From an uncultured Myxococcales bacterium (lineage in GTDB: Bacteria > Myxococcota > Myxococcia > Myxococcales > Myxococcaceae), in the NCBI GenBank assembly GCA_937980205.1, contig CALJKW010000050.1, positions 1-64,000 on the forward strand: a stretch of 64,000 nucleotides of DNA, in the 5' to 3' direction. Within the stretch, counting starts at the first letter, position 1. Every line of letters begins with the position of its first letter. The notes under the pieces are model-generated. The model searched no databases. It was not told the DNA's origin and was given only the letters and a program-made list of their open reading frames with translations. A program made the translations under genes and the position numbers. Positions 1 to 7,907 of this stretch are shown here, piece after piece.

Positions 1-220
1 GACGGCCAGGGCATCACTCACCGGGGGTCTTGACCCCCGCCCCGCCGGAGGCGAGCTCCCTCTCTGAGGGAAGTGACGGCCAGGGCATCACTCACCGGGG
101 GTCTTGACCCCCGCCCCGCCGGAGGCGAGTTCCCTCTTGAGGGAAGTGACGGCCAGGGCACGACTCACCGGGGGTCTTGACCCCCGCCCCGCCGGAGGCG
201 AGTTCCCTCTTGAGGGAAGT
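1..220. repeat. Three tandem 73-74 bp repeats next to the SRP RNA gene
   Basis: Three head-to-tail units lie at 1-74, 75-147 and 148-220; a fourth start (GACGGCCAGGGCA, 221-233) is the 3' end of the SRP RNA gene itself. Each unit holds two short palindromes with the same core: GGGGGTCAAGACCCCC and, in units 2 and 3, TTCCCTCAAGAGGGAA (minus strand). Unit 1 differs by a substitution and one extra base in the second palindrome. Read on the minus strand, each unit ends in a copy of the SRP RNA 3' end. The array touches the left edge of the window, so its true copy number is unknown. Confidence 0.9.
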
Positions 221-222
221 GA

Positions 223-303
223 CGGCCAGGGCACACGCGAAGTAACGCTACCGTTGCTTCCTTCCGGACCTGGCGGGGTTCACGGCCCCGCGTTGCCCTG
301 ACC
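223..303 (-). ncRNA. ffs: Small bacterial signal recognition particle RNA (4.5S type)
   Basis: The minus strand carries the conserved apical hairpin of SRP RNA with GGTCCGGAAGGAAGCA, which binds the M domain of Ffh. The two ends pair: GGTCAGGGCA at the 5' side with TGCCCTGGCC at the 3' side, giving a single hairpin of about 80 nt. It directs membrane and secreted proteins to the Sec translocon together with Ffh. Ends are estimated from the terminal helix. The 3' end is repeated in the downstream tandem array. Confidence 0.92.
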
Positions 304-334
304 AGAAGTGACGTCTCTCTAACAGCTTTCCGAG

Positions 335-421
335 CGGAGAGGGTGGGATTCGAACCCACGAAGCCCTTTCGGACTCACACGCTTTCCAGGCGTGCGCCTT
401 CAGCCACTCGGCCACCTCTCC
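335..421 (-). tRNA. tRNA-Ser (anticodon GGA)
   Basis: An 87-nt class II tRNA: acceptor stem GGAGAGG pairs with CCTCTCC, discriminator G, D-loop GCCGAGTGGCTGAAGG, anticodon loop CTGGAAA (anticodon GGA), a long variable arm, and T-arm GGTTCGAATCC. The 3' CCA is not encoded. It reads leftward toward the SRP RNA gene and lies 26 bp from the second tRNA-Ser. Confidence 0.96.
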
Positions 422-447
422 AACCTGCATCCCCTCTACAGCTGCTG

Positions 448-534
448 CGGAGAGCTAAGGATTCGAACCTTAGATACCGTTGCCGGTATGCCTGATTTCG
501 AGTCAGGTGCCTTCGACCACTCGGCCAGCTCTCC
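448..534 (-). tRNA. tRNA-Ser (anticodon CGA)
   Basis: An 87-nt class II tRNA: acceptor GGAGAGC/GCTCTCC with discriminator G, anticodon loop CTCGAAA (anticodon CGA), long variable arm CATACCGGCAACGGTATC, and T-arm GGTTCGAATCC. Its 5' end faces the recombinase gene 100 bp to the right. I found no second copy of its 3' end in the window that would mark it as an attachment site. Confidence 0.96.
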
Positions 535-574
535 AAGATACTGCAACTGCTAACTAAAACTGCGTCACGGCATA

Positions 575-583
575 TGCTACAAT
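575..583 (+). promoter_or_regulatory. Possible extended -10 promoter of the recombinase gene
   Basis: TGC-TACAAT (extended -10 form) lies about 50 bp before the recombinase ATG. The position 17 bases upstream (TAAAAC) is a poor -35 match, so the call rests on the extended -10 element only. Confidence 0.35.
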
Positions 584-634
584 GAACCCGAATGCGGTGC
601 TACTCACGTAGTTCGTACGTAAACTGGAGGAGCC

Positions 635-1792
635 ATGGCTGACGGGAAATGGTCGGGACGTTGGGCCGGAGGACGGACTTACGAGAACCATCGAAGTGGC
701 CGTGGCACGGTCTACGTGATCGAAAAGATGCTCCACGGCGAGCGCTATACCATTCCTCTCGGGGTTGGAGACAAGCAAAGCGCGGAAGCTGAGCTCGCCT
801 TGTTCATGCGTGATCCCGTTCTGTACCGGGCTCAGCACCTGACGCGAACCGCGCCGCAGCCTGAAGGGCTCCGGATCGACGAGGCGTCGATCCGCGAGGT
901 CATCGGCGCGCTTCGGCGCGACAACCGGACCGAGCCGTACCTGAAGGACGTCGCGAGGTGCCTGGCTGACTGGGCCGACGAGCTTCGCGGCAAGCCGCTG
1001 CAGGCGGTGAGCAAGGCCGACATCGAGAAGATTCTGACGAAGAACAAGTCGCGCAACCATCGGCTGGCGGCGCTCAAGTCCTTCTGCACGTACTACGTGA
1101 AGGCGGGGCGGCTCGCGGCGGCGCAGAACCCGGCGGCGCTCGTGGAGATCAAGGCGCCGCCTCCCGGGAAGCTGAAGAAGCAGAAGGGCTACTCGATGGC
1201 GGTCGTCGCGCAGCACTACGCAGCGCTCGACACGCAGCCAACTCGCGACCTGCTGCTGCTCCGTGCCAAGGCCGGCATGCACGGCTCGGAGGTCGAGCGC
1301 ATTGCGGCGGGCGACTGCCACCTGCGTGAGGTCGACGGTGGAGGCACTGAGATCTGCGCGGTCGTGTCGTTCATCCACAAGGGCCGCCACGAGCACGCGC
1401 TCTCGCTCGACGGGCAGATGCTGGCCGCGGTCAAGCGCCTCATGGACACAAAGTATGCGCCCCCCAAGGGCACCATGGGCAAGGCGCTCAAGCGCGCGGC
1501 TCTGAGGCTCGGCAAGAACGTGCCCTACCTGCTGGCGAGCCAGCTGCGGCACAGCTTCATCAGCTGGGCGACTGCTGAGGGCGAGAAGGTGACCGTCAGC
1601 GGGCGGGGCGTCGACCTGCGCGAGGTTCAGCAGATCGTGGGGCACCGCGACGGCTCGACGATCACCAAGGATCACTACCTCAGTTACATCCCGCCGTTCA
1701 TCCGGTTGGCGAACCTGCAGCTGGTGCATCCCGACGATCCGCCGTCAGATCCAGAGCTGCCGGCCGACCGGGTTCCAGCAGCCGTCGGCTGA
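635..1792 (+). CDS. Tyrosine recombinase / integrase with altered catalytic residues
   Basis: A 385-residue phage-type integrase. ATG is preceded by GGAGG at suitable spacing. The C-terminal catalytic domain shows box II as SQLRHSFISW (Arg305, His306), then VGHRDGST (His337) and the nucleophile Tyr348 in DHYLSY; Lys249 could be the beta-hairpin lysine. Two positions differ from the usual R-K-H-R-H-Y set: the box I arginine (normally TGxRxxE) reads AGMHGSE, with His216, and the His of HxLR is Ser302. Residues 80-170 look like the core-binding domain. It probably mediated entry of the neighbouring element, but its activity cannot be judged from sequence. The nearby tRNA genes suggest a tRNA-linked site, though no att duplication is visible. 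Confidence 0.85.
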   Translation: MADGKWSGRWAGGRTYENHRSGRGTVYVIEKMLHGERYTIPLGVGDKQSAEAELALFMRDPVLYRAQHLTRTAPQPEGLRIDEASIREVIGALRRDNRTEPYLKDVARCLADWADELRGKPLQAVSKADIEKILTKNKSRNHRLAALKSFCTYYVKAGRLAAAQNPAALVEIKAPPPGKLKKQKGYSMAVVAQHYAALDTQPTRDLLLLRAKAGMHGSEVERIAAGDCHLREVDGGGTEICAVVSFIHKGRHEHALSLDGQMLAAVKRLMDTKYAPPKGTMGKALKRAALRLGKNVPYLLASQLRHSFISWATAEGEKVTVSGRGVDLREVQQIVGHRDGSTITKDHYLSYIPPFIRLANLQLVHPDDPPSDPELPADRVPAAVG

Positions 1793-1819
1793 TTTTGCGG
1801 CCACCGCACGAGAAACCCC

Positions 1820-2683
1820 ATGCCCCTCACCTTCGAGATCGTCTCTGGCTTGGTTCTGCAATCACTGAAGGACATCCCTGCCGGACAGTACGAGGAACTC
1901 GTTGACGATGTAGCGAGGCTCGCGCTCAAGCAGCAGCTTGTTCTTGCATCGCACGGTGGCTTCAGCAGCGGTGGGAGGGCTGTGGACAGGCTTTCGCAAG
2001 CCGATCGGCCTTTGGTCTACGAGATGGTTCGCCAAGCGATGTGGAGGTTCATTGTCCGTGGCCTGTTGGTGCCCGGTGCGAACCGCATGAACCCGAACTG
2101 GCCGTTCTACGCGGTCACCGTGACAGGGCAGGCGGCCGTCGATGCCGGCCGGCCGCAGCCGTACGACGCCGACGGGTTCATCGAGTACTTCATGCAGACC
2201 GCCGGCGCTGATGCTGACCCCGTGGTGATCGCATACGTGAGGGAGGCCGTCGAGACGTTCAATGTGGGCTGCATGCGTGCATCAGCAGTCATGCTCGGCG
2301 CTGCATCGGAGAAGCTGATCCTCCTCGCAATCGACGCATTGAGGTCATCGATCGCGGATGGGACGAAGAAGGCGTCGTTCGAGATGCAGTTGGCGAAGAA
2401 CTGGATGATCACCAGCCGCTATCGCGTCTTCGAAGAAACGCTCGAGAAGGTGATCGCCGCCAAGAAGACGCCGCTGCCCAAAGACCTCGTCGAGTTCTTC
2501 GGGGGCGAGATGGTCGCTGGGTCCCAGCTACTGCGGCGGATTCGCAACTCGGCAGGCCACCCCGAGGCGCCGGGAGTCGTGAACGAGGATGACGTTTTCA
2601 TGAACCTCCGCTTCTTCCCTGCGTACGCGCGGCACATGCGCGAGCTGTCGGAGTTTCTGACCAAGACCCCGTTAGATTGGTAG
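1820..2683 (+). CDS. DUF4145-like protein of unknown function
   Basis: 287 residues, no signal peptide or membrane segment. The C-terminal half has the pattern of DUF4145 proteins: a helix with ASAVMLGAASEKLILLAI (about residues 154-172) and, later, RRIRNSAGHPE (about 240-250). DUF4145 domains occur in restriction-associated and other defence genes and relate in style to HEPN helical domains, but no RxxxxH nuclease motif is evident. It starts 27 bp after the recombinase stop and may be co-transcribed. Function is not assigned. Confidence 0.7.
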   Translation: MPLTFEIVSGLVLQSLKDIPAGQYEELVDDVARLALKQQLVLASHGGFSSGGRAVDRLSQADRPLVYEMVRQAMWRFIVRGLLVPGANRMNPNWPFYAVTVTGQAAVDAGRPQPYDADGFIEYFMQTAGADADPVVIAYVREAVETFNVGCMRASAVMLGAASEKLILLAIDALRSSIADGTKKASFEMQLAKNWMITSRYRVFEETLEKVIAAKKTPLPKDLVEFFGGEMVAGSQLLRRIRNSAGHPEAPGVVNEDDVFMNLRFFPAYARHMRELSEFLTKTPLDW

Positions 2684-2901
2684 GGGCATGCTCGAGACGG
2701 ACCGGTATCATCAGCCCCTCCGACAAGGCGTCCGCGATCGACCTCTTCCGTAGCTGAGGGACGCGGGGGAAGCGCGCGCCTTTGGCGAACTGGCCAACCT
2801 CCACTGGGCCCGTCTTCACTCGACAAGTGGCGAGGCGGCGCGAGTGAATACGATCTTGCCGATCTTCCCGCTGCACCTGATCACCCCCCGGGGCGGCGCA
2901 G

Positions 2902-3291
2902 TCACACACCGAGCTTGTCACGGTCGACGGGCTTCCACCCACCACCAGCTGAGCGACGGTGGCGTAGTGCGCGAGAAGCGGGGGCCGGGGCGGCGAGCGC
3001 AACTTGCACCGACTCCTGTGTGACGAGCGTGGAGCGGCCCGACTTGGACGCGCGCTTGAGCGTGCCGTCGCGGAGAAGAGCGAACACCCGCGTTCGGCCG
3101 CAGCCGAGCAGCTGCGCGGCTTCGGTCACCGTCACCGCGGCCTTCGCCGTGGAGCCACTGACTGCAGTGGCTCGCGCGAACTGCCGCAGTTCGTCGATGC
3201 CATCAGCAATCCGCTGAAGGACCGCAAGGAGGTCGGCTGTAGAGGTTGGAGCTGGCGATGTTCCGCTGGCCCCGAACTCCTCAGCTGCCAC
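2902..3291 (-). CDS. Small HTH DNA-binding protein (excisionase/MerR-like helix)
   Basis: 129 residues with a GTG start that overlaps the upstream gene by 11 bp. Residues about 50-95 (VTEAAQLLGCGRTRVFALLR, then GTLKRASKSGRSTLVT) match the winged helix-turn-helix used by excisionases and plasmid regulators: recognition helix, Gly turn, then a basic wing. The N-terminal region is Ala/Thr-rich with a short helical segment. It is the last gene of the leftward ParB operon, so an excisionase or element-regulator role is plausible but inferred. Confidence 0.7.
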   Translation of the reverse strand: MAAEEFGASGTSPAPTSTADLLAVLQRIADGIDELRQFARATAVSGSTAKAAVTVTEAAQLLGCGRTRVFALLRDGTLKRASKSGRSTLVTQESVQVALAAPAPASRALRHRRSAGGGWKPVDRDKLGV

Positions 3292-3781
3292 GACCGCCTA
3301 CGGGGGAACGCCCGCTCATGGTGTCCGACATAAGTGCGCCCTCTTCACGAGAGGAGGTCTGTGAATGCGGCCTCCGGCCCTTCTCCAGTTCCTGCAGGTA
3401 CGCCCTAAGGACGAACGCCCTGTCGTCGTCGCCCATCGTGCCGCTCAGCCGGCGCTCGTCGAAGTCATGCAACCGCTCGATCGCCCGTCGCACCGCGTCC
3501 ACGTCGAGGGCCTCGCCGCCCGTCAGAAGCGTCTCGCAGAAGTACGTACAAGTGTCGCAGAGCATGACCCTGACTCCGCCACGGGTGCGCGGCTGATCCT
3601 TGATGCAGATGGGGTTGCCCGTGATGCCATCTGACACGTGTCCGCACGGGTACACGAAGATGTCTCCCCATGCGCAAACACCGCAGGAGACGAGTGTGGC
3701 AGCTGCTGGATCGAAGTCGCATTCGTCGTAGACCGCCACATCCGTCATGCTCTGGTGCTCAGTCTTGTTCTTGTCGTTCAT
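3281..3781 (-). CDS. Cys-rich hypothetical protein
   Basis: 166 residues, not recognised. The first half holds several Cys/His pairs: CGVCAW (residues about 33-38), YPCGH, ICIKD, and CDTCTYFC (about 75-82), which suggests zinc binding. The second half is charged and helical. It starts 28 bp after the upstream gene and overlaps the next gene by 11 bp, so translation is probably coupled within the six-gene leftward operon. A nucleic-acid-binding role would fit, but nothing in the sequence proves it. Confidence 0.6.
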   Translation of the reverse strand: MNDKNKTEHQSMTDVAVYDECDFDPAAATLVSCGVCAWGDIFVYPCGHVSDGITGNPICIKDQPRTRGGVRVMLCDTCTYFCETLLTGGEALDVDAVRRAIERLHDFDERRLSGTMGDDDRAFVLRAYLQELEKGRRPHSQTSSREEGALMSDTMSGRSPVGGRGS

Positions 3782-3809
3782 CGTCGTTCACCGGTCTGCT
3801 GGGTGTCGG

Positions 3810-4235
3810 TCAATTGGGAAGCCTCGGAGGAGCGTCCCACCGGGCTTCTCCGACGATGTCGGTGTTCCGCGACAGCTCGAGCACGGCTTCGATCTTGTGG
3901 AACGCGAGGTTCATCAGCTGTGGTGGCGCGTCGATGAGGGTGGCGCGGGTGTACCCATCGCCACCATTGGCGCGCGGCCACTTCGCGCACGCCAGTTCGT
4001 CGATGCCCTCGGCTTCCAGCCACGCGCGGATGCGCTCCGTGTCTTCCAGATCCCGTAAGGATGTCCCGGCGAGCGCTGGGTCGGCCTCGTTGGTGTAGTA
4101 GTTCTGATAGCAGAGCACCGTGCGCCCGTCCGGAAGGGGCACGCCGCCGACGCAGAAGCCGTATCCACGGTCGTTAGTGCCGTGACCTTCGGCCGCGCAC
4201 TTCTCGGCAATCTGTCTGTAGTCGGACCAGTCCAT
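3810..4235 (-). CDS. Hypothetical protein of the ParB operon
   Basis: 141 residues, acidic and soluble, no recognised motif. Features visible are an aromatic stretch CYQNYYTNEAD (about residues 42-52) and a Gly-rich N-terminal turn. ATG start, only 2 bp after the stop of the preceding gene, supporting co-transcription. Codon use and GC match its neighbours. Function unknown. Confidence 0.6.
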   Translation of the reverse strand: MDWSDYRQIAEKCAAEGHGTNDRGYGFCVGGVPLPDGRTVLCYQNYYTNEADPALAGTSLRDLEDTERIRAWLEAEGIDELACAKWPRANGGDGYTRATLIDAPPQLMNLAFHKIEAVLELSRNTDIVGEARWDAPPRLPN

Positions 4236-4237
4236 TG

Positions 4238-4771
4238 TCAGGTCTCCACGTGTCGCATCGCGCGCCGCGGGACGCCGATGGTCGCCGCGAGGTCGGGCGC
4301 CACGAACTCCAGTTCGCCGTGAACGACGGCAATGCCGAGCTCCACGATCTCGATATCGGGTGATTCGTCGGGGGCGTCTGCGAACAACATCAGTTCGCCG
4401 GCATCGACGGTGAGCACCGCGAAGCTGCGCATGAGCTGCTCATCGCCCGGACATGGAGGTACGAGACCGAAGTGAGACGTGTGCTCGTCAATCGCGTCGG
4501 CGAGTGCGCAGTAGCGGGCCAGTGCCGCGATTGCGGGTGCACCGGTGTAGATGGCGTGATGCCAGTTCTGAAACCAGCTGCCGCTCTTTCCCGGTTTCCA
4601 GCCAGGACACGAGGCCTCCGCTCTCCACACCAACCAGTTCGGAAAGGCGTCCCGGATTTCCCGGTAGGCATACCAGGCGGCCGCCCATTCTCGCGGTGCG
4701 TCGTCTTCCTCGATTCTTCGACTGAGAGCCGCAATTGACTCAGCGACGAGTTCGCGTGCTTGTTCATCCAT
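4238..4771 (-). CDS. Hypothetical protein, Trp-rich N-terminal half
   Basis: 177 residues, no signal peptide. The first 75 residues are rich in Trp and aromatic residues (EWAAAWYAYREIRDAFPNWL, then WFQNWHHAIY); the C-terminal half is acidic. Its ATG overlaps the stop of the SF3-type ATPase gene by 8 bp, a strong sign of translational coupling. Not recognised. Its place directly after the ATPase suggests it acts with the element's replication or maintenance genes. Confidence 0.6.
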   Translation of the reverse strand: MDEQARELVAESIAALSRRIEEDDAPREWAAAWYAYREIRDAFPNWLVWRAEASCPGWKPGKSGSWFQNWHHAIYTGAPAIAALARYCALADAIDEHTSHFGLVPPCPGDEQLMRSFAVLTVDAGELMLFADAPDESPDIEIVELGIAVVHGELEFVAPDLAATIGVPRRAMRHVET

Positions 4772-5879
4772 GGCGCATCTCCGTGTTCCGTCGGTGCTGC
4801 TGGCTCGCCATCTCCAACAGTCTGGTCATCTGAATCAGGCGGTCTCGTGCCTCGTTCTTGAGCGGTCTTCGGGCCAGCTCCCGGTCCACCCGGTAGTGCT
4901 GCAGGTGGTGAGCGAAGCGCCCGATCTGAACCCGCGCGCCGCGGGACCACCTGCCGTCAGCGGCGTGGAGGCCCTCCAACTCACGTCGAACGCTGTCCGA
5001 CGCGGGACGCCGGTTCTCGATGACGGTAAATCGGCGGTCATCCGAATCGAGGCGAAGGGGCAGAAGGTTGTTGCTCGTCAGCCACCACGACATCCTGTTC
5101 TGACGATGGTGCGAGCGTACGTACTTGTCGTGCAGCATCACGGTCGGATCAGTCACGTACGCCTTGAAGCGGTTCTCGAAGTCCCGGCTCACTTGGGGTC
5201 CGACGATTTCGTTGGCGACCACCAGAAGCTTGTCGACGTAGCTGGCGTTGAACTTCGAGCGGAGGTCAGCAGGCCCGAGCGTCGCGCAGTTCCTCTCGCC
5301 AAGGATTTCGGCGAGGACGAGGCCGAGCTTGGTCTTGCCAATGCCTGGGGCGCCCACCAGCACCGGTGCGGTCAGGCTCTGAAGTCCCGGCTCCTGGACC
5401 TTCGCTGCCATCCAGTTCATGAGCCAGTTGGTGGCTTCGTCATCTCCACCGGTGACCGAGGTCAGCAGGCCCATGATGCCGGGGAACTCTCCCTTCCGAA
5501 TCGTGAGTGCCGGCGAACGATAGGTGTTCAGGATGCGCTGGCCCGACTGGCGGAAGAACTCGGCCTTGCGTGGATTCCGGTCCACTCCGTGAATCACGTT
5601 GTACCTACGGTCGAGCAGGAGTTCCTCGGCGGCCCCCGCACTCACGCCCAGCGACCGGAGGTGTTCCACGGCCGCGGATGGCTTGACCGGGTTCCGCAGG
5701 TCCCACTCGCCGCCGTCGGTTCTCGCGAGGAGCTTCTGATGCAACACCGAGTACACGACCTCGCGCCGCACGACTCCACGGTCCCTCCACCGGACGGGTG
5801 ACTCCGACGCCGCGGCCCCTGGCGTTGCCGCGTTCACCTTCGCGGCCGCGACCTGCAGGGCGTTGAGGTTAGTCGACAT
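4764..5879 (-). CDS. SF3-type / virus-plasmid DNA helicase-like ATPase (DUF5906-like)
   Basis: 371 residues from the ATG at 5879, chosen because it overlaps the ParB stop by 11 bp (upstream in-frame Met codons have no context). Walker A is GAPGIGKT (residues 176-183), Walker B-like LLVVANEIV (218-226), and the sensor region WWLTSNNLLPLRLD followed by DRRFTVI matches the phage/plasmid primase-associated SF3 helicases (DUF5906 style). No primase domain is fused; a primase-like domain lies in the separate gene at 7,908-10,994. Likely role: origin melting or helicase action during element replication. Confidence 0.8.
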   Translation of the reverse strand: MSTNLNALQVAAAKVNAATPGAAASESPVRWRDRGVVRREVVYSVLHQKLLARTDGGEWDLRNPVKPSAAVEHLRSLGVSAGAAEELLLDRRYNVIHGVDRNPRKAEFFRQSGQRILNTYRSPALTIRKGEFPGIMGLLTSVTGGDDEATNWLMNWMAAKVQEPGLQSLTAPVLVGAPGIGKTKLGLVLAEILGERNCATLGPADLRSKFNASYVDKLLVVANEIVGPQVSRDFENRFKAYVTDPTVMLHDKYVRSHHRQNRMSWWLTSNNLLPLRLDSDDRRFTVIENRRPASDSVRRELEGLHAADGRWSRGARVQIGRFAHHLQHYRVDRELARRPLKNEARDRLIQMTRLLEMASQQHRRNTEMRHG

Positions 5880-6876
5880 TGCCCACCTCACCATCAGCGT
5901 CTGAGCTGACGTCCACAATGTTGATCTTCTTCTGCCGGGCAGGAGCAGTCGGCTCCGAAGCGGCCGGTGGTTGCGTTGGGATGGCGAGGAGGGTGTCAAT
6001 CATCTCCCTCGCCTGCTTCAGGCAGTCGAGCACGGAGTCATGGAGTTTGCTGCTCGCGACGCGCGCCTCGTACTTGCGCAAGACCTCGACGAAGCCCGCG
6101 ACCTTGGCCACGAACGCGGCGTCGACCTCCGGTGTCGGCGGCTTGTTGGGATTCGCCCGCTGCCTGATGTAGCTCCGCGCCTCGTCACGGGGCTTCCCCT
6201 TCACGTCCGGGAGAATCCGATTCTGTTCAGCCATGCTGAACTTCGTCAGCTCGTCCGCGATGCTGACCAGAAGTTCGCCAGCCGCGACTGCAGCTCTGAC
6301 CTCGGGGCTCGCTTTCTCCAGGCGAGTGAGCGCGCGGCTCGCCTTGCTGCGGCTGACGCCGGCGGTCTTCGCGGTCGCCGCGATGCTGCTGATTGAAGTC
6401 TTGTGCGTGGTGTCGGGCGTGCGCACCGTCCCTTCAAGCGGCGTGCGCGGCGCACGCTCCCCGTCGGTGTTCGCGGGCTCGGACGTCCTCAGCAGTTCAT
6501 GCAGGCGGGTGATGGCTGCCGCTTCCTCCGACGGGCTCAGCGGCTTGCGCCGGAGGTTCTCGATGAGTGAGACGGCCTCGGCACCGCGGTCGTCGGCCTC
6601 GGTGACCATGACCACCATCTCCTGCACCCCCAGCTTCTTCAGCGCCTCGAGCCTGTGTTGGCCAGCGACCAGCTCAAGGCGTTCACCCTGACGGCGGACG
6701 GTCGGGGGGTGGAGGAGCCCTGCTCTGGTGATGCTCTCGGCGAGGTCGTCGACGACCGCCTCATCGACGGGCCGACGTTGCCAGGTGGGCATGTCGATGT
6801 CGTCGAGGCTCACGGATTCGTGTGTCCCGATGGTGGTGGTTTGTGGCTGGGTGGGCTTCTTTAGCGTGTGCGACAT
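5869..6876 (-). CDS. ParB-like nuclease-fold protein
   Basis: 335 residues from ATG 6876, preceded by AAGGAG. The N-terminal ParB/sulfiredoxin-fold domain (about residues 20-110) shows VSLDDIDMPTWQRRP, the substrate-loop motif GQHRLEALKKLG and ENLRRKPLSPSEEAAAI, typical of the CTP-binding ParB fold. A central HTH-like segment (VSRSKASRALTRLEKAS) follows, then a helical C-terminal region. No ParA gene is adjacent, so it may be a lone KorB/Noc-like regulator or an element-specific partition factor. It heads a six-gene operon with overlapping or near-touching genes down to 2,902. Confidence 0.85.
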   Translation of the reverse strand: MSHTLKKPTQPQTTTIGTHESVSLDDIDMPTWQRRPVDEAVVDDLAESITRAGLLHPPTVRRQGERLELVAGQHRLEALKKLGVQEMVVMVTEADDRGAEAVSLIENLRRKPLSPSEEAAAITRLHELLRTSEPANTDGERAPRTPLEGTVRTPDTTHKTSISSIAATAKTAGVSRSKASRALTRLEKASPEVRAAVAAGELLVSIADELTKFSMAEQNRILPDVKGKPRDEARSYIRQRANPNKPPTPEVDAAFVAKVAGFVEVLRKYEARVASSKLHDSVLDCLKQAREMIDTLLAIPTQPPAASEPTAPARQKKINIVDVSSDADGEVGNVD

Positions 6877-7277
6877 GTATGTACTCCTTGCTGAAGGCAG
6901 ACCTGTGGCGTTCACCGGTGTGGTGTTTTTCCGCTGGTCCGCGGGTTGGTTTGCCGTTGGCGACGTCTAGAATGCCGCCAACAACGCAATGCATGGTCTC
7001 ATGCGGGCACAGCTATGTCAAACACAGGCCGTCGCAAGGCGTTGACATTCCTGACTTAATGTACACACCTGCCCAGGGTGTTGACCTTCTGCGGCGGCAT
7101 GTGGTACAAGGTAGGGGTCGGTTGTTTACGACGGCGCCCCGAGTTCGACCGCCTTGGGAGTGGCGCCTTACAAGTGACTTCCTAAGAGCCGGTGCATCGG
7201 CTCCGACCGTGGTCATTGACCGGAGGTGCTAGACGCCGAGCTCGCAGTGCCCCTGTCCACCAAACCGCCTTACAGCA
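6877..7277. other. Divergent intergenic region between the ParB operon and the methyltransferase gene
   Basis: About 400 bp without a convincing gene. It is less GC-rich than its surroundings and should hold the promoters of the leftward ParB operon and the rightward methyltransferase. Only the rightward candidate at 7,081 is specific enough to annotate. Confidence 0.6.
7081..7110 (+). promoter_or_regulatory. Candidate sigma-70-type promoter, rightward
   Basis: TTGACC and TACAAG are separated by 18 bp. The pair lies about 170 bp before the TTG start of the methyltransferase gene. Assigned on consensus similarity only. Confidence 0.35.
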
Positions 7278-7883
7278 TTGTCTCCCTCGGGAGATCCAAA
7301 CTGGAGATCACATGTCCGCTACCCACCGTGGTGCTGGCTCGAACCCGGCGCGGGCGAGGGAAACATCATCCGGGCCGTGAAGCGGTCGGACGTCCGGTGG
7401 ACCGCGCTCGAGCTGCCCGCCGAGTGCCGTCAGAACCTCGAGCTGCTCACCCCGCGCCCCGAGATCATCATCACCGACAAGTTCATCTCGCCCGCCCTGC
7501 CTGAGGAGCAGAAGCCGCTGCACGGACGGCGCTTCGATGTCGCCCTCGGCAACCCGCCCTTCAGCCTCGCCCAGGAGTTCGTCGAGGAGTCGATGAGGGT
7601 CGCCGACACGGTCGTCATGTTGCTCAGGCTCAACTTCATCGGCTCCGCGGGCCGGTCGGCGTTCATGCAGAAGCACACGCCCGATGTGTACGTGCTTCCC
7701 GACCGCCCGTCCTTCGATGGGCGGGGCACTGACAGCATCGAGTACGCATGGTTCGTCTGGCAGGGCAGAGCGGCGCGGCGCTCGGTGGGAGCGATCGCCG
7801 TGCTCGACACGACTCCGCTCTCGGTGCGCCGCGATGTCCGGGCTCAGCACGAGCTGCAGCACGGCGGCCTGCGGGCTGCGTAG
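7278..7883 (+). CDS. DNA N6-adenine methyltransferase-like protein, short N terminus
   Basis: 201 residues from a TTG start. SAM-binding motif I is LEPGAGEGNI (residues 21-30) and the catalytic motif IV is NPPF (92-95), the pattern of amino-DNA methyltransferases of phages and plasmids. A PPW motif (16-18) lies directly against motif I, whereas relatives usually have about 15-20 residues between them, so the N terminus looks compacted by a deletion. No restriction partner is adjacent. It may protect or mark the element's DNA, or may be degenerate. Confidence 0.7.
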   Translation: MSPSGDPNWRSHVRYPPWCWLEPGAGEGNIIRAVKRSDVRWTALELPAECRQNLELLTPRPEIIITDKFISPALPEEQKPLHGRRFDVALGNPPFSLAQEFVEESMRVADTVVMLLRLNFIGSAGRSAFMQKHTPDVYVLPDRPSFDGRGTDSIEYAWFVWQGRAARRSVGAIAVLDTTPLSVRRDVRAQHELQHGGLRAA

Positions 7884-7907
7884 AGCAGCTCGCGCGGGAG
7901 CCTCGGC

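Noticed and set aside
448..534. tRNA-Ser as the attachment site of the element
   Set aside because: The integrase lies on the 5' side of the tRNA and no duplicate of its 3' end was found near 14,950.
554..1729. Long minus-strand frame opposite the recombinase
   Set aside because: No start context and low-complexity Arg/Leu composition; it is the antisense shadow of a gene with clear domains.
4770..5801. Plus-strand frame of 343 codons opposite the SF3-type ATPase
   Set aside because: GC-rich shadow; the minus strand has Walker motifs and operon overlaps.
7013..7216. Minus-strand frame of 67 codons in the intergenic region
   Set aside because: No ribosome site, Arg-rich random composition, overlaps the likely divergent promoter region.
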